The position numbers and the translations under genes were made by a program. DNA of 64,000 nucleotides from Mucilaginibacter sp. L196 (lineage in GTDB: Bacteria > Bacteroidota > Bacteroidia > Sphingobacteriales > Sphingobacteriaceae), in contig NZ_LMUO01000019.1 in assembly GCF_009765905.1 (NCBI RefSeq), positions 110,303 through 174,302 of the forward strand, given 5' to 3'. Each line of letters opens with the position of its first letter. The stretch's first letter is position 1. Below the pieces are notes generated by a model that had not been told where the DNA came from, did no database searches, and saw only the letters and a program-made list of their open reading frames with translations. Shown piece after piece: positions 1 to 7,479 of this stretch.

Positions 1-128
1 GGGGAACTCTCTCCCGCTTCAAAAAAAATATCCAAATCTTCGTGCATAAAATATTAAAATTAATATCTTCATCATTTTTAAGCCAATTAAACTAATACCC
101 TGTGTTTTACAGGTAATTTAAACTAAAT

Positions 129-1976
129 ATGACTACGGTTACCACCAAATCCCCGAAGGGTAAAAAACTGCTGCTTTTTAAAGTGCTGGCTACGCTGTTT
201 CCGTTTGTTCTATTGATTTTGCTGGAGTTTGTCCTCCGTTTTTTTCATTACGGGCACAATACCGATCTGTTCATTAAAGATCCGTACGATGATCGCTATA
301 TGGTGATGAATAGCTATGCGTCGGAAAAATTCTTCTCCGATACCGCTAACGCCACTAAAGGTAATTCCGAACTGTTTCAGGTTGATAAAGCGCCCAATAC
401 CTTCCGCATATTTGTACTTGGCGAATCAACCACTATAGGTTATCCATATTTTCATAACGGTTCCTTTCACCGCTGGCTGCAATATCGTTTGAACCGGATG
501 TACCCGTATAAAAACTTCGAGATCATCAACCTGTCATTAACAGCGGTCAACTCCTATACCGTACTTGATTTTGGTAAACAACTTGCACAATACCAACCCG
601 ATGCGGTACTGATTTATACCGGGCATAACGAGTATTACGGTGCTTTGGGTGTTGGCTCAACCAGCTATATAGGCAGTAACCGCTTCCTGGTGCAAACCCT
701 GCTTAAGCTGCGTACCTTAAAGGTGGTGCAGTTGTTCAATAATTGCATTAAAAAGGTATCAGGGGTATTTGCGTCCCACAAAACCGCAGCCGACCGCCAA
801 ACCCTTATGCAGCGCATGGCCTCACGCCAGCATATCGAACTGAATTCTACCGATTATCAAGCAGGCATTAATCAGTACGATGAAAACATGACCGAGCTTT
901 GCCGTTTGTTAAACGATGAGAAAATACCAACGTTTTTAAGTACAGTAGTAAGCAACGAGAAAGATCAGCCGCCTTTCATCAGCAATGGTACTGGTCCAAA
1001 TTCGGCAATGGGCTTTTATAAAGCCGGGCAGCAAGCCTTTGCCAAAGCCGACTATGCTACCGCCAAGCAGGATTTCGATAAAGCAAAAGAACTGGATGAA
1101 CTCCGCTTCCGTGCGCCCGAAGCAATAAATACCATCATCAGGAAGCTTGCTACCGAATTTCCGGAAGTTCATTTGGTAGATACTAAGAAGGAGTTTGAGC
1201 AATACTCGCCCCATGGTATCGTCGGTAACGAAACCATATTGGAGCATTTGCATCCTAATTTACATGGGTATTCCATTATGTCCGATGCGTTTTTTCAGGC
1301 TATGCAAAGTCAGCATTTAATAGCGGATCCTACCGAGAAAGAAATCAGCTATGCGCAATTGGTGAAAGATATGCCGGTCACCAAAATGGATTCACTCATC
1401 GGGTTAATTCAAATCACCAACCTTAAAACAGGCTGGCCGTTTAACCAGCTAATCCCTGCTAATTATAAACCGGATACCAGCCTCAGTGGGGTGTTAGCTT
1501 CGCGCATAGAATCTGCTCAGGCCACGTGGGCTGATGGGATGGATCAGTTGTTTGCTTATTATAGAAACAGCAACGATAAGGAAGGCGCGTTAAGAATAAT
1601 GAAGGCGATGAACCTGGAATTTCCAAACGAAAAGCAATACTGTGGCAATGCCGCAAATATTGCTGCGATTTTGGGTAACTATGATGAAGCGGCCTTCTAC
1701 TACAAAAAACTATACCAGTTAGACCCGAACGATCAGTTGGCGGTGAATATATTTCAATTGTATTTGCGTGCCGACGAGCCGAACGAGGCGCTTGCCTATA
1801 TTAAAAATCTACCGCAGGCACAACAGGCGCAAGCGGTTAACATACTCACCCAGATTATTGATGATAAGGCTATTTTAGCTAAGCAACCGCATAATGCGCA
1901 GGTAACCGCGCGTTTAGCAGCTAACTATAAACTGTTGGGTCTTACCGATATGGCATCAAAATATTCAGCCAAATGA
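129..1976 (+). CDS. SGNH/GDSL-type hydrolase domain protein with C-terminal TPR-like region
   Basis: The 615-aa protein has one N-terminal membrane segment (about residues 13-37) followed by an extracytoplasmic SGNH-like domain. Visible blocks are the nucleophile motif GES (Ser100), a GHNE block at about 165-168 and a histidine-rich LHPNLHG block near 373-379 that could supply the catalytic His. A second part rich in helical repeats with alternating A/Y/L (about 290-325 and 470-610) looks like TPR. The family removes or transfers acyl groups on sugars or lipids, but no substrate can be read here. It overlaps the next gene by 4 nt (ATGATG) and heads a cassette with an SxtJ-like protein, a DUF5989-like protein and a carbamoyltransferase, suggesting joint modification of an exported molecule. 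The function beyond the fold is inference. Confidence 0.8.
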   Translation: MTTVTTKSPKGKKLLLFKVLATLFPFVLLILLEFVLRFFHYGHNTDLFIKDPYDDRYMVMNSYASEKFFSDTANATKGNSELFQVDKAPNTFRIFVLGESTTIGYPYFHNGSFHRWLQYRLNRMYPYKNFEIINLSLTAVNSYTVLDFGKQLAQYQPDAVLIYTGHNEYYGALGVGSTSYIGSNRFLVQTLLKLRTLKVVQLFNNCIKKVSGVFASHKTAADRQTLMQRMASRQHIELNSTDYQAGINQYDENMTELCRLLNDEKIPTFLSTVVSNEKDQPPFISNGTGPNSAMGFYKAGQQAFAKADYATAKQDFDKAKELDELRFRAPEAINTIIRKLATEFPEVHLVDTKKEFEQYSPHGIVGNETILEHLHPNLHGYSIMSDAFFQAMQSQHLIADPTEKEISYAQLVKDMPVTKMDSLIGLIQITNLKTGWPFNQLIPANYKPDTSLSGVLASRIESAQATWADGMDQLFAYYRNSNDKEGALRIMKAMNLEFPNEKQYCGNAANIAAILGNYDEAAFYYKKLYQLDPNDQLAVNIFQLYLRADEPNEALAYIKNLPQAQQAQAVNILTQIIDDKAILAKQPHNAQVTARLAANYKLLGLTDMASKYSAK

Positions 1977-2368
1977 TGGAACGCGAGCTTATAAAACAAA
2001 ACCGCAAGTTTGGCTACACCGTGGCTATTGCTTTGCTGGTTTTAGCTGCTTTTCGTATATTTATAAGGCACAAACAAGGTTGGTGGGTGGCTTTTGCTAT
2101 CGCGATAGTGTTACTACTGTTTTCGTTACTAAAACCTGTTTTGTTAAACCCTTTGCGGTTGGTGTGGGATAAAATAGGGCATGTGCTGAGCATCATTAAT
2201 ACCTACGTTTTGCTTACCGTTTTTTATTTTTTCATATTAAGCCCGCTGGGGATGATCATGCGTTTGTTTGGGAAGGATATTTTGAAGATAAAGTGGTTGA
2301 AAAATAAGGATACCTATTGGGAAGATGCCTCGTTAAAGGAAGTTAACAATATGGAGAATCAATTTTAA
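1973..2368 (+). CDS. SxtJ-like small membrane protein
   Basis: This 131-aa protein has three hydrophobic stretches (about residues 13-29, 36-52 and 72-95) and a basic/acidic tail with tryptophans. Length, topology and position between an SGNH protein and a carbamoyltransferase match the SxtJ family, named from saxitoxin clusters, where it sits beside the carbamoyltransferase SxtI. No catalytic motif is visible. It starts inside the stop codon of the preceding gene (ATG at 1973, alternative ATG at 1976), so translational coupling is likely. Its role is unknown; it is probably an inner-membrane partner of the cassette. Confidence 0.65.
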   Translation: MMERELIKQNRKFGYTVAIALLVLAAFRIFIRHKQGWWVAFAIAIVLLLFSLLKPVLLNPLRLVWDKIGHVLSIINTYVLLTVFYFFILSPLGMIMRLFGKDILKIKWLKNKDTYWEDASLKEVNNMENQF

Positions 2369-2370
2369 TA

Positions 2371-2456
2371 AGCCCCACCCAACCCTCCCCGGAAGGGAGG
2401 ACTTTAAAAAGAATTAAGTTAAAGTCTCCCCTACCGGAGGAGATTTAGAGGGGGCT
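2371..2456. repeat. GC-rich imperfect inverted repeat, family B copy 1
   Basis: The left arm AGCCCCACCCAACCCTCCCC pairs roughly with a right arm ending in AGATTTAGAGGGGGCT. Inside them a second pair (GGGAGGACTTTAA / TTAAAGTCTCCC) forms the stem of a long hairpin. A near-identical copy lies at 35390-35474. This copy starts 2 nt after the SxtJ-like stop codon and splits the cassette. It could terminate or process the mRNA. Confidence 0.75.
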
Positions 2457-2479
2457 GTTTTGTGATTTAAATAAATGAT

Positions 2480-2629
2480 ATGGAAGTTTTATTAGAGTTT
2501 TTCAGATTTTTAAAACAACGCAAGCGTTACTGGCTTTGGCCATTATGTATTGTGTTGGTACTACTGGCTACCTTTTTGGTGATAGCCCAGGGCTCGGCAT
2601 TGGCGCCTTTTATCTACTCTCTTTTTTAA
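2480..2629 (+). CDS. DUF5989-like 49-aa membrane protein
   Basis: This short reading frame begins MEVLLEFFRF, has a basic segment LKQRKRYW, one transmembrane helix (about residues 18-38) and ends in FIYSLF. It stops 6 nt before the carbamoyltransferase start. Small proteins of this size and shape (DUF5989) are found next to SxtJ-like proteins and carbamoyltransferases, which supports a real gene despite its length. It may anchor or assist the carbamoyltransferase at the membrane; this is inference. Confidence 0.7.
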   Translation: MEVLLEFFRFLKQRKRYWLWPLCIVLVLLATFLVIAQGSALAPFIYSLF

Positions 2630-2635
2630 GCGAAG

Positions 2636-4417
2636 ATGTACATCCTCGGGATCTCTGCCTATTATCATGATAGTGCCGCCTGCTTAATTCAGGATGGCAA
2701 AATACTATCGGCAGCGCAGGAAGAACGTTTCACCCGGATAAAAAATGATGCCGCTTTCCCGGAGAAAAGCGTCAGGTATTGTCTTGAACAAGCCGGGATA
2801 ACCCTGAACCAAGTCGATCACATCGTTTATTACGAAAAGCCATTTTTGAAATTTGAACGTTTGCTGGAAACCCATCTGGCATTCGCGCCCTTTGGCGTAA
2901 AGTCGTTTTTAAAAGCGATGCCTTTATGGCTAAAGGAAAAGCTCTATTTTAAAAAGATGCTCACCAAGGCCTTGCAGCAAATTGATGCCGATTGGAAAAA
3001 TAACAACCATGATTTACTGTTTACCGAGCATCATCAATCCCATGCGGCATCGGCATTTTATCCTTCGCCTTTTGATAAAGCCATTATTTTAACGGTTGAT
3101 GGGGTAGGCGAGTGGGCCACAACATCAGTGAGCAAAGGCAATGGTAGTGTTATTGAAAATATTAGTCATATCAATTTTCCGCATTCCATAGGTTTGCTGT
3201 ATTCTGCTTTTACCTATTATTTAGGTTTTAAGGTGAATTGCGATGAATATAAAGTAATGGGCCTTGCGCCTTATGGCAAGCCTGTTTATACCGACTTGAT
3301 ATTAAAAGAACTGATTGATATAAAAGAGGATGGTTCATTCAGGCTGAACATGAAGTATTTTACCTACGCCACGGGCTTAACCATGACAGGTAATAAATTC
3401 GACCAGCTATTTAAAAGTCCACCCCGCCAACCCAAAGCCGAACTCTCCGCATTCCATATGGATATAGCTGCATCCATACAGCAAGCCACCGAATATGTAA
3501 TGCTGAAATTAACTACCAGCCTTTATCAGCAATATCAGGAAGATAACCTTTGCCTTGCGGGAGGTGTAGCGTTAAACTGTGTAGCCAACGGCAAAATACT
3601 AAAGCAATCCGGCTTTAAAAATATATGGATACAACCCGCCGCAGGCGATGCAGGCGGTGCATTGGGAGCGGCCTTAGCGGTTTATCATGAGCATCTGAAA
3701 CAACCAAGAATTGTTGAGCCTGAAGATAGCATGCATAATGCCCTGCTTGGCCCTGAATATAATGATGCTGAAATCCGGCAAATCCTCACGAACCATAACC
3801 TGAAGTTTGAAGAGTTGACAGATGATGAGCTATACAAAGCCATCGCCCACGAAATAGCATCAGGCAAAGTCATTGGTAGATTTAAAGGCCGGATGGAATT
3901 CGGTCCACGAGCTTTAGGCGCACGCAGCATCATTGCTGATCCTCGTAACAACACCATGCAATCTGTCCTTAATAAAAAGATAAAATTCCGCGAGTCATTC
4001 CGCCCATTCGCTCCGGCAGTATTGGAACAACACGCCGATGAATATTTCGATCTCAGCGTGCCGAGTCCATACATGCTGTTAGTCGGAAAAGTGAGAGAAG
4101 AAAAACGTAAAGTGCCAGTTGGTGATCAACAAGACCCCTTCAAAAAAATAAACCAGGAACGCTCCATAGTCCCCGCCATCACACATCTTGACTATTCAGC
4201 CCGGCTGCAAACCGTAAACTCAAACCAGCACCCTGACTTTTACAAACTGATAGACGCGTTCTATCAGCTAACCGGCTGCCCAATGGTGATCAACACCTCC
4301 TTTAACCGCATGGACGAACCCATCGTTTGCAAACCGGAAGATGCCATCCTTTGTTTTCTAAATACGGAGATTGATGTGTTGGCGATAGGGAGCTTTTTAG
4401 TGAAAAAAATAGTTTAA
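2636..4417 (+). CDS. NodU/CmcH/SxtI-type O-carbamoyltransferase
   Basis: The 593-aa enzyme would transfer a carbamoyl group from carbamoyl phosphate, via carbamoyl-adenylate, to a hydroxyl group of a sugar or natural product. The N-terminal Kae1/HSP70-fold domain opens with YILGISAYYHDSAACLI. It contains the HHQSHAASAFYPS motif (about 132-143) with metal-binding histidines, and GGVALNCVANGK (about 308-319). The C-terminal domain carries RMEFGPRALGARSI (about 418-431) and the late INTSFN block. Length is normal for the family. It is the last gene of the SGNH-SxtJ-DUF5989 cassette, 6 nt after the small gene. The acceptor is unknown; a surface glycan or lipid is a reasonable guess given the membrane partners. 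Confidence 0.88.
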   Translation: MYILGISAYYHDSAACLIQDGKILSAAQEERFTRIKNDAAFPEKSVRYCLEQAGITLNQVDHIVYYEKPFLKFERLLETHLAFAPFGVKSFLKAMPLWLKEKLYFKKMLTKALQQIDADWKNNNHDLLFTEHHQSHAASAFYPSPFDKAIILTVDGVGEWATTSVSKGNGSVIENISHINFPHSIGLLYSAFTYYLGFKVNCDEYKVMGLAPYGKPVYTDLILKELIDIKEDGSFRLNMKYFTYATGLTMTGNKFDQLFKSPPRQPKAELSAFHMDIAASIQQATEYVMLKLTTSLYQQYQEDNLCLAGGVALNCVANGKILKQSGFKNIWIQPAAGDAGGALGAALAVYHEHLKQPRIVEPEDSMHNALLGPEYNDAEIRQILTNHNLKFEELTDDELYKAIAHEIASGKVIGRFKGRMEFGPRALGARSIIADPRNNTMQSVLNKKIKFRESFRPFAPAVLEQHADEYFDLSVPSPYMLLVGKVREEKRKVPVGDQQDPFKKINQERSIVPAITHLDYSARLQTVNSNQHPDFYKLIDAFYQLTGCPMVINTSFNRMDEPIVCKPEDAILCFLNTEIDVLAIGSFLVKKIV

Positions 4418-4422
4418 TCCAG

Positions 4423-4512
4423 TTTGTCATTCTGAGCGAAGCGAAGAATCTATCCGTTATACATAGCGCTGATGCCTATCGATAGATTCTTCGCTCTGCT
4501 CAGAATGACAAA
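4423..4512. repeat. REP-like inverted repeat, family A copy 1
   Basis: Arms of the form TTTGTCATTCTGAGCG...GAAGAATCTATC and their reverse complement GATAGATTCTTCGC...CAGAATGACAAA face each other around about 25 nt. The same arms recur at 37300, 37467, 40507, 51084, 51196, 52081 and 52164. It follows the carbamoyltransferase gene and may act as a terminator or mRNA stabiliser. Confidence 0.85.
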
Positions 4513-4605
4513 AGAGTAATGAATGACAAGTCCAAACGCCCAACCGGGCAGGGCTTTCATTATACTAATTCAATAAAGATATACAGGTTGCTCACTGAGT
4601 ATTTT

Positions 4606-4613
4606 TATTTTTG
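4606..4613 (+). promoter_or_regulatory. Bacteroidota -7 box (TATTTTTG)
   Basis: This is an exact match to TAnnTTTG 18 nt before the ATG of the acetyltransferase gene. Its position rules out the upstream in-frame TTG (4611), which lies inside the box. Confidence 0.6.
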
Positions 4614-4631
4614 TATCACACTAACATAGCT

Positions 4632-5138
4632 ATGCAACAATCACTCATTAGCCTTCGTGATGCTCTGGAAACGGACCTCCCCGCCATATTGGAGATCTAT
4701 AACGACATCATCCTAACCACAACAGCCATATACAGCGAAGAACCCCACACCCTGCAAATGCGCCTCGACTGGTTTAATGAGCGTAAACAAGCAGGCTTCC
4801 CTGTAATTGTCGCCGAGCAGAATGGTGTTTTGGTTGGATTCGCCACTTATGGCAAGTTCAGGGTATGGCCATGTTACCGTTTCACGATAGAACATTCTCT
4901 TTATGTGCACAGGGATAACCGTGGACAAGGCATCAGCAAAATATTATTACAGGAGATCATATCACTCGCCAAAAGCGCAGGTATGCATGCCCTGATTGCA
5001 GGTGTAGATAGTGAGAATGACATCAGTCTGCAATTACACCTCACATTTGGCTTTACACAAGTTGCCCGGTTTAAAGAAGTAGGCTTCAAATTCAACCGCT
5101 GGTTGGATCTGATCTTTTTGGAGATGATATTGGAGTAG
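4632..5138 (+). CDS. GNAT acetyltransferase, phosphinothricin acetyltransferase-like
   Basis: The 168-aa protein belongs to the GNAT superfamily and transfers acetyl from acetyl-CoA to an amine. It has the Pat/Bar layout: an N-terminal IRDA-like start followed by DLPAILEIYND, the YRFTIEHSLYVH strand, the acetyl-CoA loop RGQGISKILL, the AGVDSEN turn and the end block VGFKFNRWLDLIFLE. Relatives acetylate phosphinothricin, methionine sulfone or related amino-acid analogues; the natural substrate here is unknown. ATG at 4632 is chosen over an upstream TTG because the -7 box covers that TTG. It appears monocistronic. Confidence 0.85.
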   Translation: MQQSLISLRDALETDLPAILEIYNDIILTTTAIYSEEPHTLQMRLDWFNERKQAGFPVIVAEQNGVLVGFATYGKFRVWPCYRFTIEHSLYVHRDNRGQGISKILLQEIISLAKSAGMHALIAGVDSENDISLQLHLTFGFTQVARFKEVGFKFNRWLDLIFLEMILE

Positions 5139-5180
5139 TATCGAGTAGATAGTATCAAGTATCAAGACGAAAATTAAAGA
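5139..5180. repeat. Intergenic repeat with TAGTATCAAGTA units
   Basis: Just after the acetyltransferase stop lie units of the form GAGTAGATAGTATCAAGTATCAAG. Related units occur in the nusG-rplK gap, in direct and inverted form (12043-12065, 12121-12240). No coding potential is seen. Confidence 0.5.
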
Positions 5181-5312
5181 GCGCAAACGCCCGACAGAAA
5201 ACCGGGCCGGGAGCTGGCCTTGCGGGCAGAAGGTTTTTTCTGTCTTGATCTTTTGCTACCTTTTGGATCAAACCAAAAGTAGTAGCCCCGCGGCAATGAG
5301 CGGGCGAGAATC
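5181..5312. repeat. Three-hairpin structured repeat, family C copy 1
   Basis: Three successive inverted repeats are visible. Hairpin 1 pairs GACAGAAAACC (5193-5203) with GGTTTTTTCTGTC (5232-5244). Hairpin 2 pairs CTACCTTTTGG (5256-5266) with CCAAAAGTAG (5273-5282). Hairpin 3 pairs CCCGC (5287-5291) with GCGGG (5300-5304) around GGCAATGA. The second copy at 49803-49935 changes the arms in matching ways. It is either a structured RNA, a REP/MITE-like element or a terminator module. The rest of this gene-free stretch (5313-5511) holds only AT-rich sequence and the next promoter. Confidence 0.75.
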
Positions 5313-5484
5313 TATCATTAAAACGAGAATACCTCTACTGAGGAACGAAGCACCAAAAATATTTTTACAAACTTTAAATCACCATTACCCACTTTAAATC
5401 AACTAAACATTAATTTCATACCATATACCATTTTGTACTACTTTCTAAGTATAAAATCATAAAACTAAGCTGTGATTTAATGCG

Positions 5485-5492
5485 TTACTTTG
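5485..5492 (+). promoter_or_regulatory. Possible -7 box (TTACTTTG) of the acyl-CoA dehydrogenase gene
   Basis: GTTACTTTGTA (5484-5494), about 18 nt before the ATG, resembles TAnnTTTG with one mismatch. The identical 11-mer precedes the flavoprotein gene at 58066-58076. It also forms a small palindrome, GTTAC-n6-GTAAC. Confidence 0.4.
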
Positions 5493-5511
5493 TAGTAACC
5501 AATTATAAATC

Positions 5512-6684
5512 ATGAGTACTTTATTAACTGACATGCCTTCCGGAATTGATTTTTCTGTTAGCGAAAATCAACAAATGGTAGGGCAAATGGCAAAGGATTT
5601 TGCCGAACGATACATCAAACCGTATGTAATGGAGTGGGATGAATCGCAACACTTCCCGATAGAACTTTTTAAACACTTAGGCGAACTGGGCATGATGGGC
5701 GTAATGGTGCCCGAGCAATATGGAGGCTCCGGCTTCGGCTACCACGAATATGTAAGTGTAATTGTAGAGATTGCAAAAGTTTGCGGCTCAATAGGCTTAT
5801 CCGTAGCGGCGCATAATTCACTGTGTACCGGCCACATTATGGCTTTTGCCAACGAAGAACAAAAGCAACGCTGGCTACCCAAACTGGCTACTGCCGAGTG
5901 GATAGGAGCATGGGGACTAACCGAAGCCAATACCGGCAGCGATGCCATGGGCATGATGACCACCGCCGTTCTAGATGGTGATGAATATGTGGTAAACGGC
6001 TCAAAAAACTGGATCACCCACGGAAAATCAAGCAATGTGGCTGTCGTGATGGTTAGAACAGGAGAGAAGGGCGATTCAAAAGGCATCTCAGCTATCGTGA
6101 TAGAAAAAGGCACACCCGGCTTCACCCATGGTAAAAAGGAGAACAAACTAGGCATGCGCGCCTCAGAAACTACCGAACTGATATTCGACAACTGCCGCGT
6201 ACCTAAAGAAAACTTGTTAGGCAAACAAGGCGAAGGCTTCGCCCAAGCCATGAAGGTGTTGGATGGTGGTAGAATCTCCATAGCAGCCTTATCATTAGGT
6301 ATCGCCAAAGGAGCTTTTGAAGCTGCCGTTGCTTATGCCAAGGAACGCAAGCAATTCGGTCAGCCGATAGCGAACTTTCAGGGCATTGCCTTTAAACTGG
6401 CAGATATGGCCACCGAAATAGAAGCAGCAGAGCTATTAGTTATGCAGGCAGCCGACTTAAAAAACAAACACCTGCCGGTAACCAAACAATCAGCCATGGC
6501 CAAATACTTCGCATCTGAAGTAGCAGTTAGAACGGCTACCGAAGCAGTCCAGATCTTCGGCGGCTACGGCTACACCAAGGATTTCCCGGTAGAAAAATAT
6601 TACCGTGATGCTAAACTTTGCACTATAGGCGAGGGGACAAGCGAGATACAGAAGATTGTAATTAGCAGGGAAGTGTTAAGGTAG
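5512..6684 (+). CDS. Acyl-CoA dehydrogenase (short/branched-chain type)
   Basis: The 390-aa flavoenzyme oxidises acyl-CoA to trans-2-enoyl-CoA, passing electrons to ETF. The three ACAD parts are clear: a helical N-terminal domain to about 125, the middle beta-domain with WGLTEANTGSDA and KNWITHGKSS, and the C-terminal helical domain with RKQFGQPIANFQGI and QIFGGYGYTKDFPVEKYYRD. The catalytic base is expected to be Glu374 in GEGTSEIQ, as in short-chain enzymes. Length is typical. It is a single gene, so the substrate (butyryl-CoA or branched-chain acyl-CoA) cannot be fixed from context. Confidence 0.92.
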   Translation: MSTLLTDMPSGIDFSVSENQQMVGQMAKDFAERYIKPYVMEWDESQHFPIELFKHLGELGMMGVMVPEQYGGSGFGYHEYVSVIVEIAKVCGSIGLSVAAHNSLCTGHIMAFANEEQKQRWLPKLATAEWIGAWGLTEANTGSDAMGMMTTAVLDGDEYVVNGSKNWITHGKSSNVAVVMVRTGEKGDSKGISAIVIEKGTPGFTHGKKENKLGMRASETTELIFDNCRVPKENLLGKQGEGFAQAMKVLDGGRISIAALSLGIAKGAFEAAVAYAKERKQFGQPIANFQGIAFKLADMATEIEAAELLVMQAADLKNKHLPVTKQSAMAKYFASEVAVRTATEAVQIFGGYGYTKDFPVEKYYRDAKLCTIGEGTSEIQKIVISREVLR

Positions 6685-6694
6685 ATTTTGATAA

Positions 6695-6782
6695 TAACGA
6701 ACATCGAATGCTGAATATTTAATAATGAAGGTTTACTTCGATGTTCGGCATTCAGTATTCGATGTTCAATATTCAATATTAT
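6695..6782. repeat. Degenerate inverted repeat with CATCGAATGCTGAATATT-like units
   Basis: Units GAACATCGAATGCTGAATATT, TTCGATGTTCGGCATTCAGTATT and CGATGTTCAATATTCAATATT occur in opposite orientations after the acyl-CoA dehydrogenase stop. A long AT-rich hairpin can form. No gene is seen. Confidence 0.5.
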
Positions 6783-6798
6783 TGAATTACATGCCGCA

Positions 6799-6850
6799 GG
6801 GTCAAGCGTCCACATTTGACCCTTATTTTTTGTTAGCGTCCACGCTAACA
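6799..6850. repeat. Bipartite palindrome, family D copy 1
   Basis: There are two adjacent hairpins: GGGTCAAGCGTCCACATTTGACCC (given in parts: arms GGGTCAA and TTGACCC, 6799-6822) and TGTTAGCGTCCACGCTAACA (6831-6850; 9-bp arms around CC). The same two-part arrangement recurs at 58888-58940 and 63621-63674. It lies between the acyl-CoA dehydrogenase and the unknown gene at 6886. Confidence 0.7.
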
Positions 6851-6885
6851 TTCACTTGGCTAAAATAAATCATTATATTTAGTCA

Positions 6886-7425
6886 ATGAAAAAGCCTTAT
6901 CTCTTATTAATATTTATATTACTGGTTGTTTTCTTCTTTGAAGCAAAATCTTCAAAGAAGCAATCGTTAACAAATTCTGACTATAAAGAATACACTTTAA
7001 CAATTGATCCCCAAAGGATCAGCAAATCACACGATACAGTAATTTTTAAAAAAGCCTACATTGTATATTACATCCCCGTAAAGTTTTCAAATAACACCAA
7101 TGCACCTTTAAACTATATAACAATGACTTGTGGATGGGATGAATTATTTCATTTGACTAACAAGTATTTTAAAATACCAATCAGGCCATGCGAAAGCAAT
7201 TATCCATACACAATAACTCTTTTACCACAAAACACCTCAACTTTTTATCTTCCAATTATTAAAGAAAGAAAATCAGTCGGGGATGAGACTTTAAAAATCG
7301 GAATGAATTTATTTATCGATAATGCAGAAAATAGAAACTTATTTCCGCTTCCGGTTAACAAAATGGACAATGTAATTTGGTCCAACGAAATAAAAATTCC
7401 ATTACCACTCACATCAACTAAATAA
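6886..7425 (+). CDS. Unknown exported or membrane-anchored protein
   Basis: I do not recognise this 179-aa protein. Residues 4-19 are strongly hydrophobic (LLLIFILLVVFFF), followed by charged residues, so it is a signal anchor or uncleaved signal sequence with the remainder outside the membrane. The body is rich in beta-type sequence (ITLLPQNTSTFYLPI) and may be an Ig-like or beta-sandwich domain. A TATATTTAG element 5-13 nt before the ATG resembles a -7 box. A+T content is higher than in the flanking genes, which may hint at transfer, but this was not computed. Confidence 0.6.
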   Translation: MKKPYLLLIFILLVVFFFEAKSSKKQSLTNSDYKEYTLTIDPQRISKSHDTVIFKKAYIVYYIPVKFSNNTNAPLNYITMTCGWDELFHLTNKYFKIPIRPCESNYPYTITLLPQNTSTFYLPIIKERKSVGDETLKIGMNLFIDNAENRNLFPLPVNKMDNVIWSNEIKIPLPLTSTK

Positions 7426-7461
7426 ACTCAATCAACTCTTTCATATTCAAAATAAATCATT

Positions 7462-7469
7462 TACCTTTG
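7462..7469 (+). promoter_or_regulatory. -7 box (TACCTTTG) of rpsU
   Basis: Exact TAnnTTTG, 32 nt before the rpsU start, leaving a short leader that contains the strong Shine-Dalgarno sequence. Confidence 0.7.
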
Positions 7470-7479
7470 CCCTCCCACG

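Noticed and set aside
129..4417. Saxitoxin-type or antibiotic biosynthetic cluster
   Set aside because: Only the carbamoyltransferase/SxtJ pair is shared; no polyketide, NRPS or tailoring genes are present.
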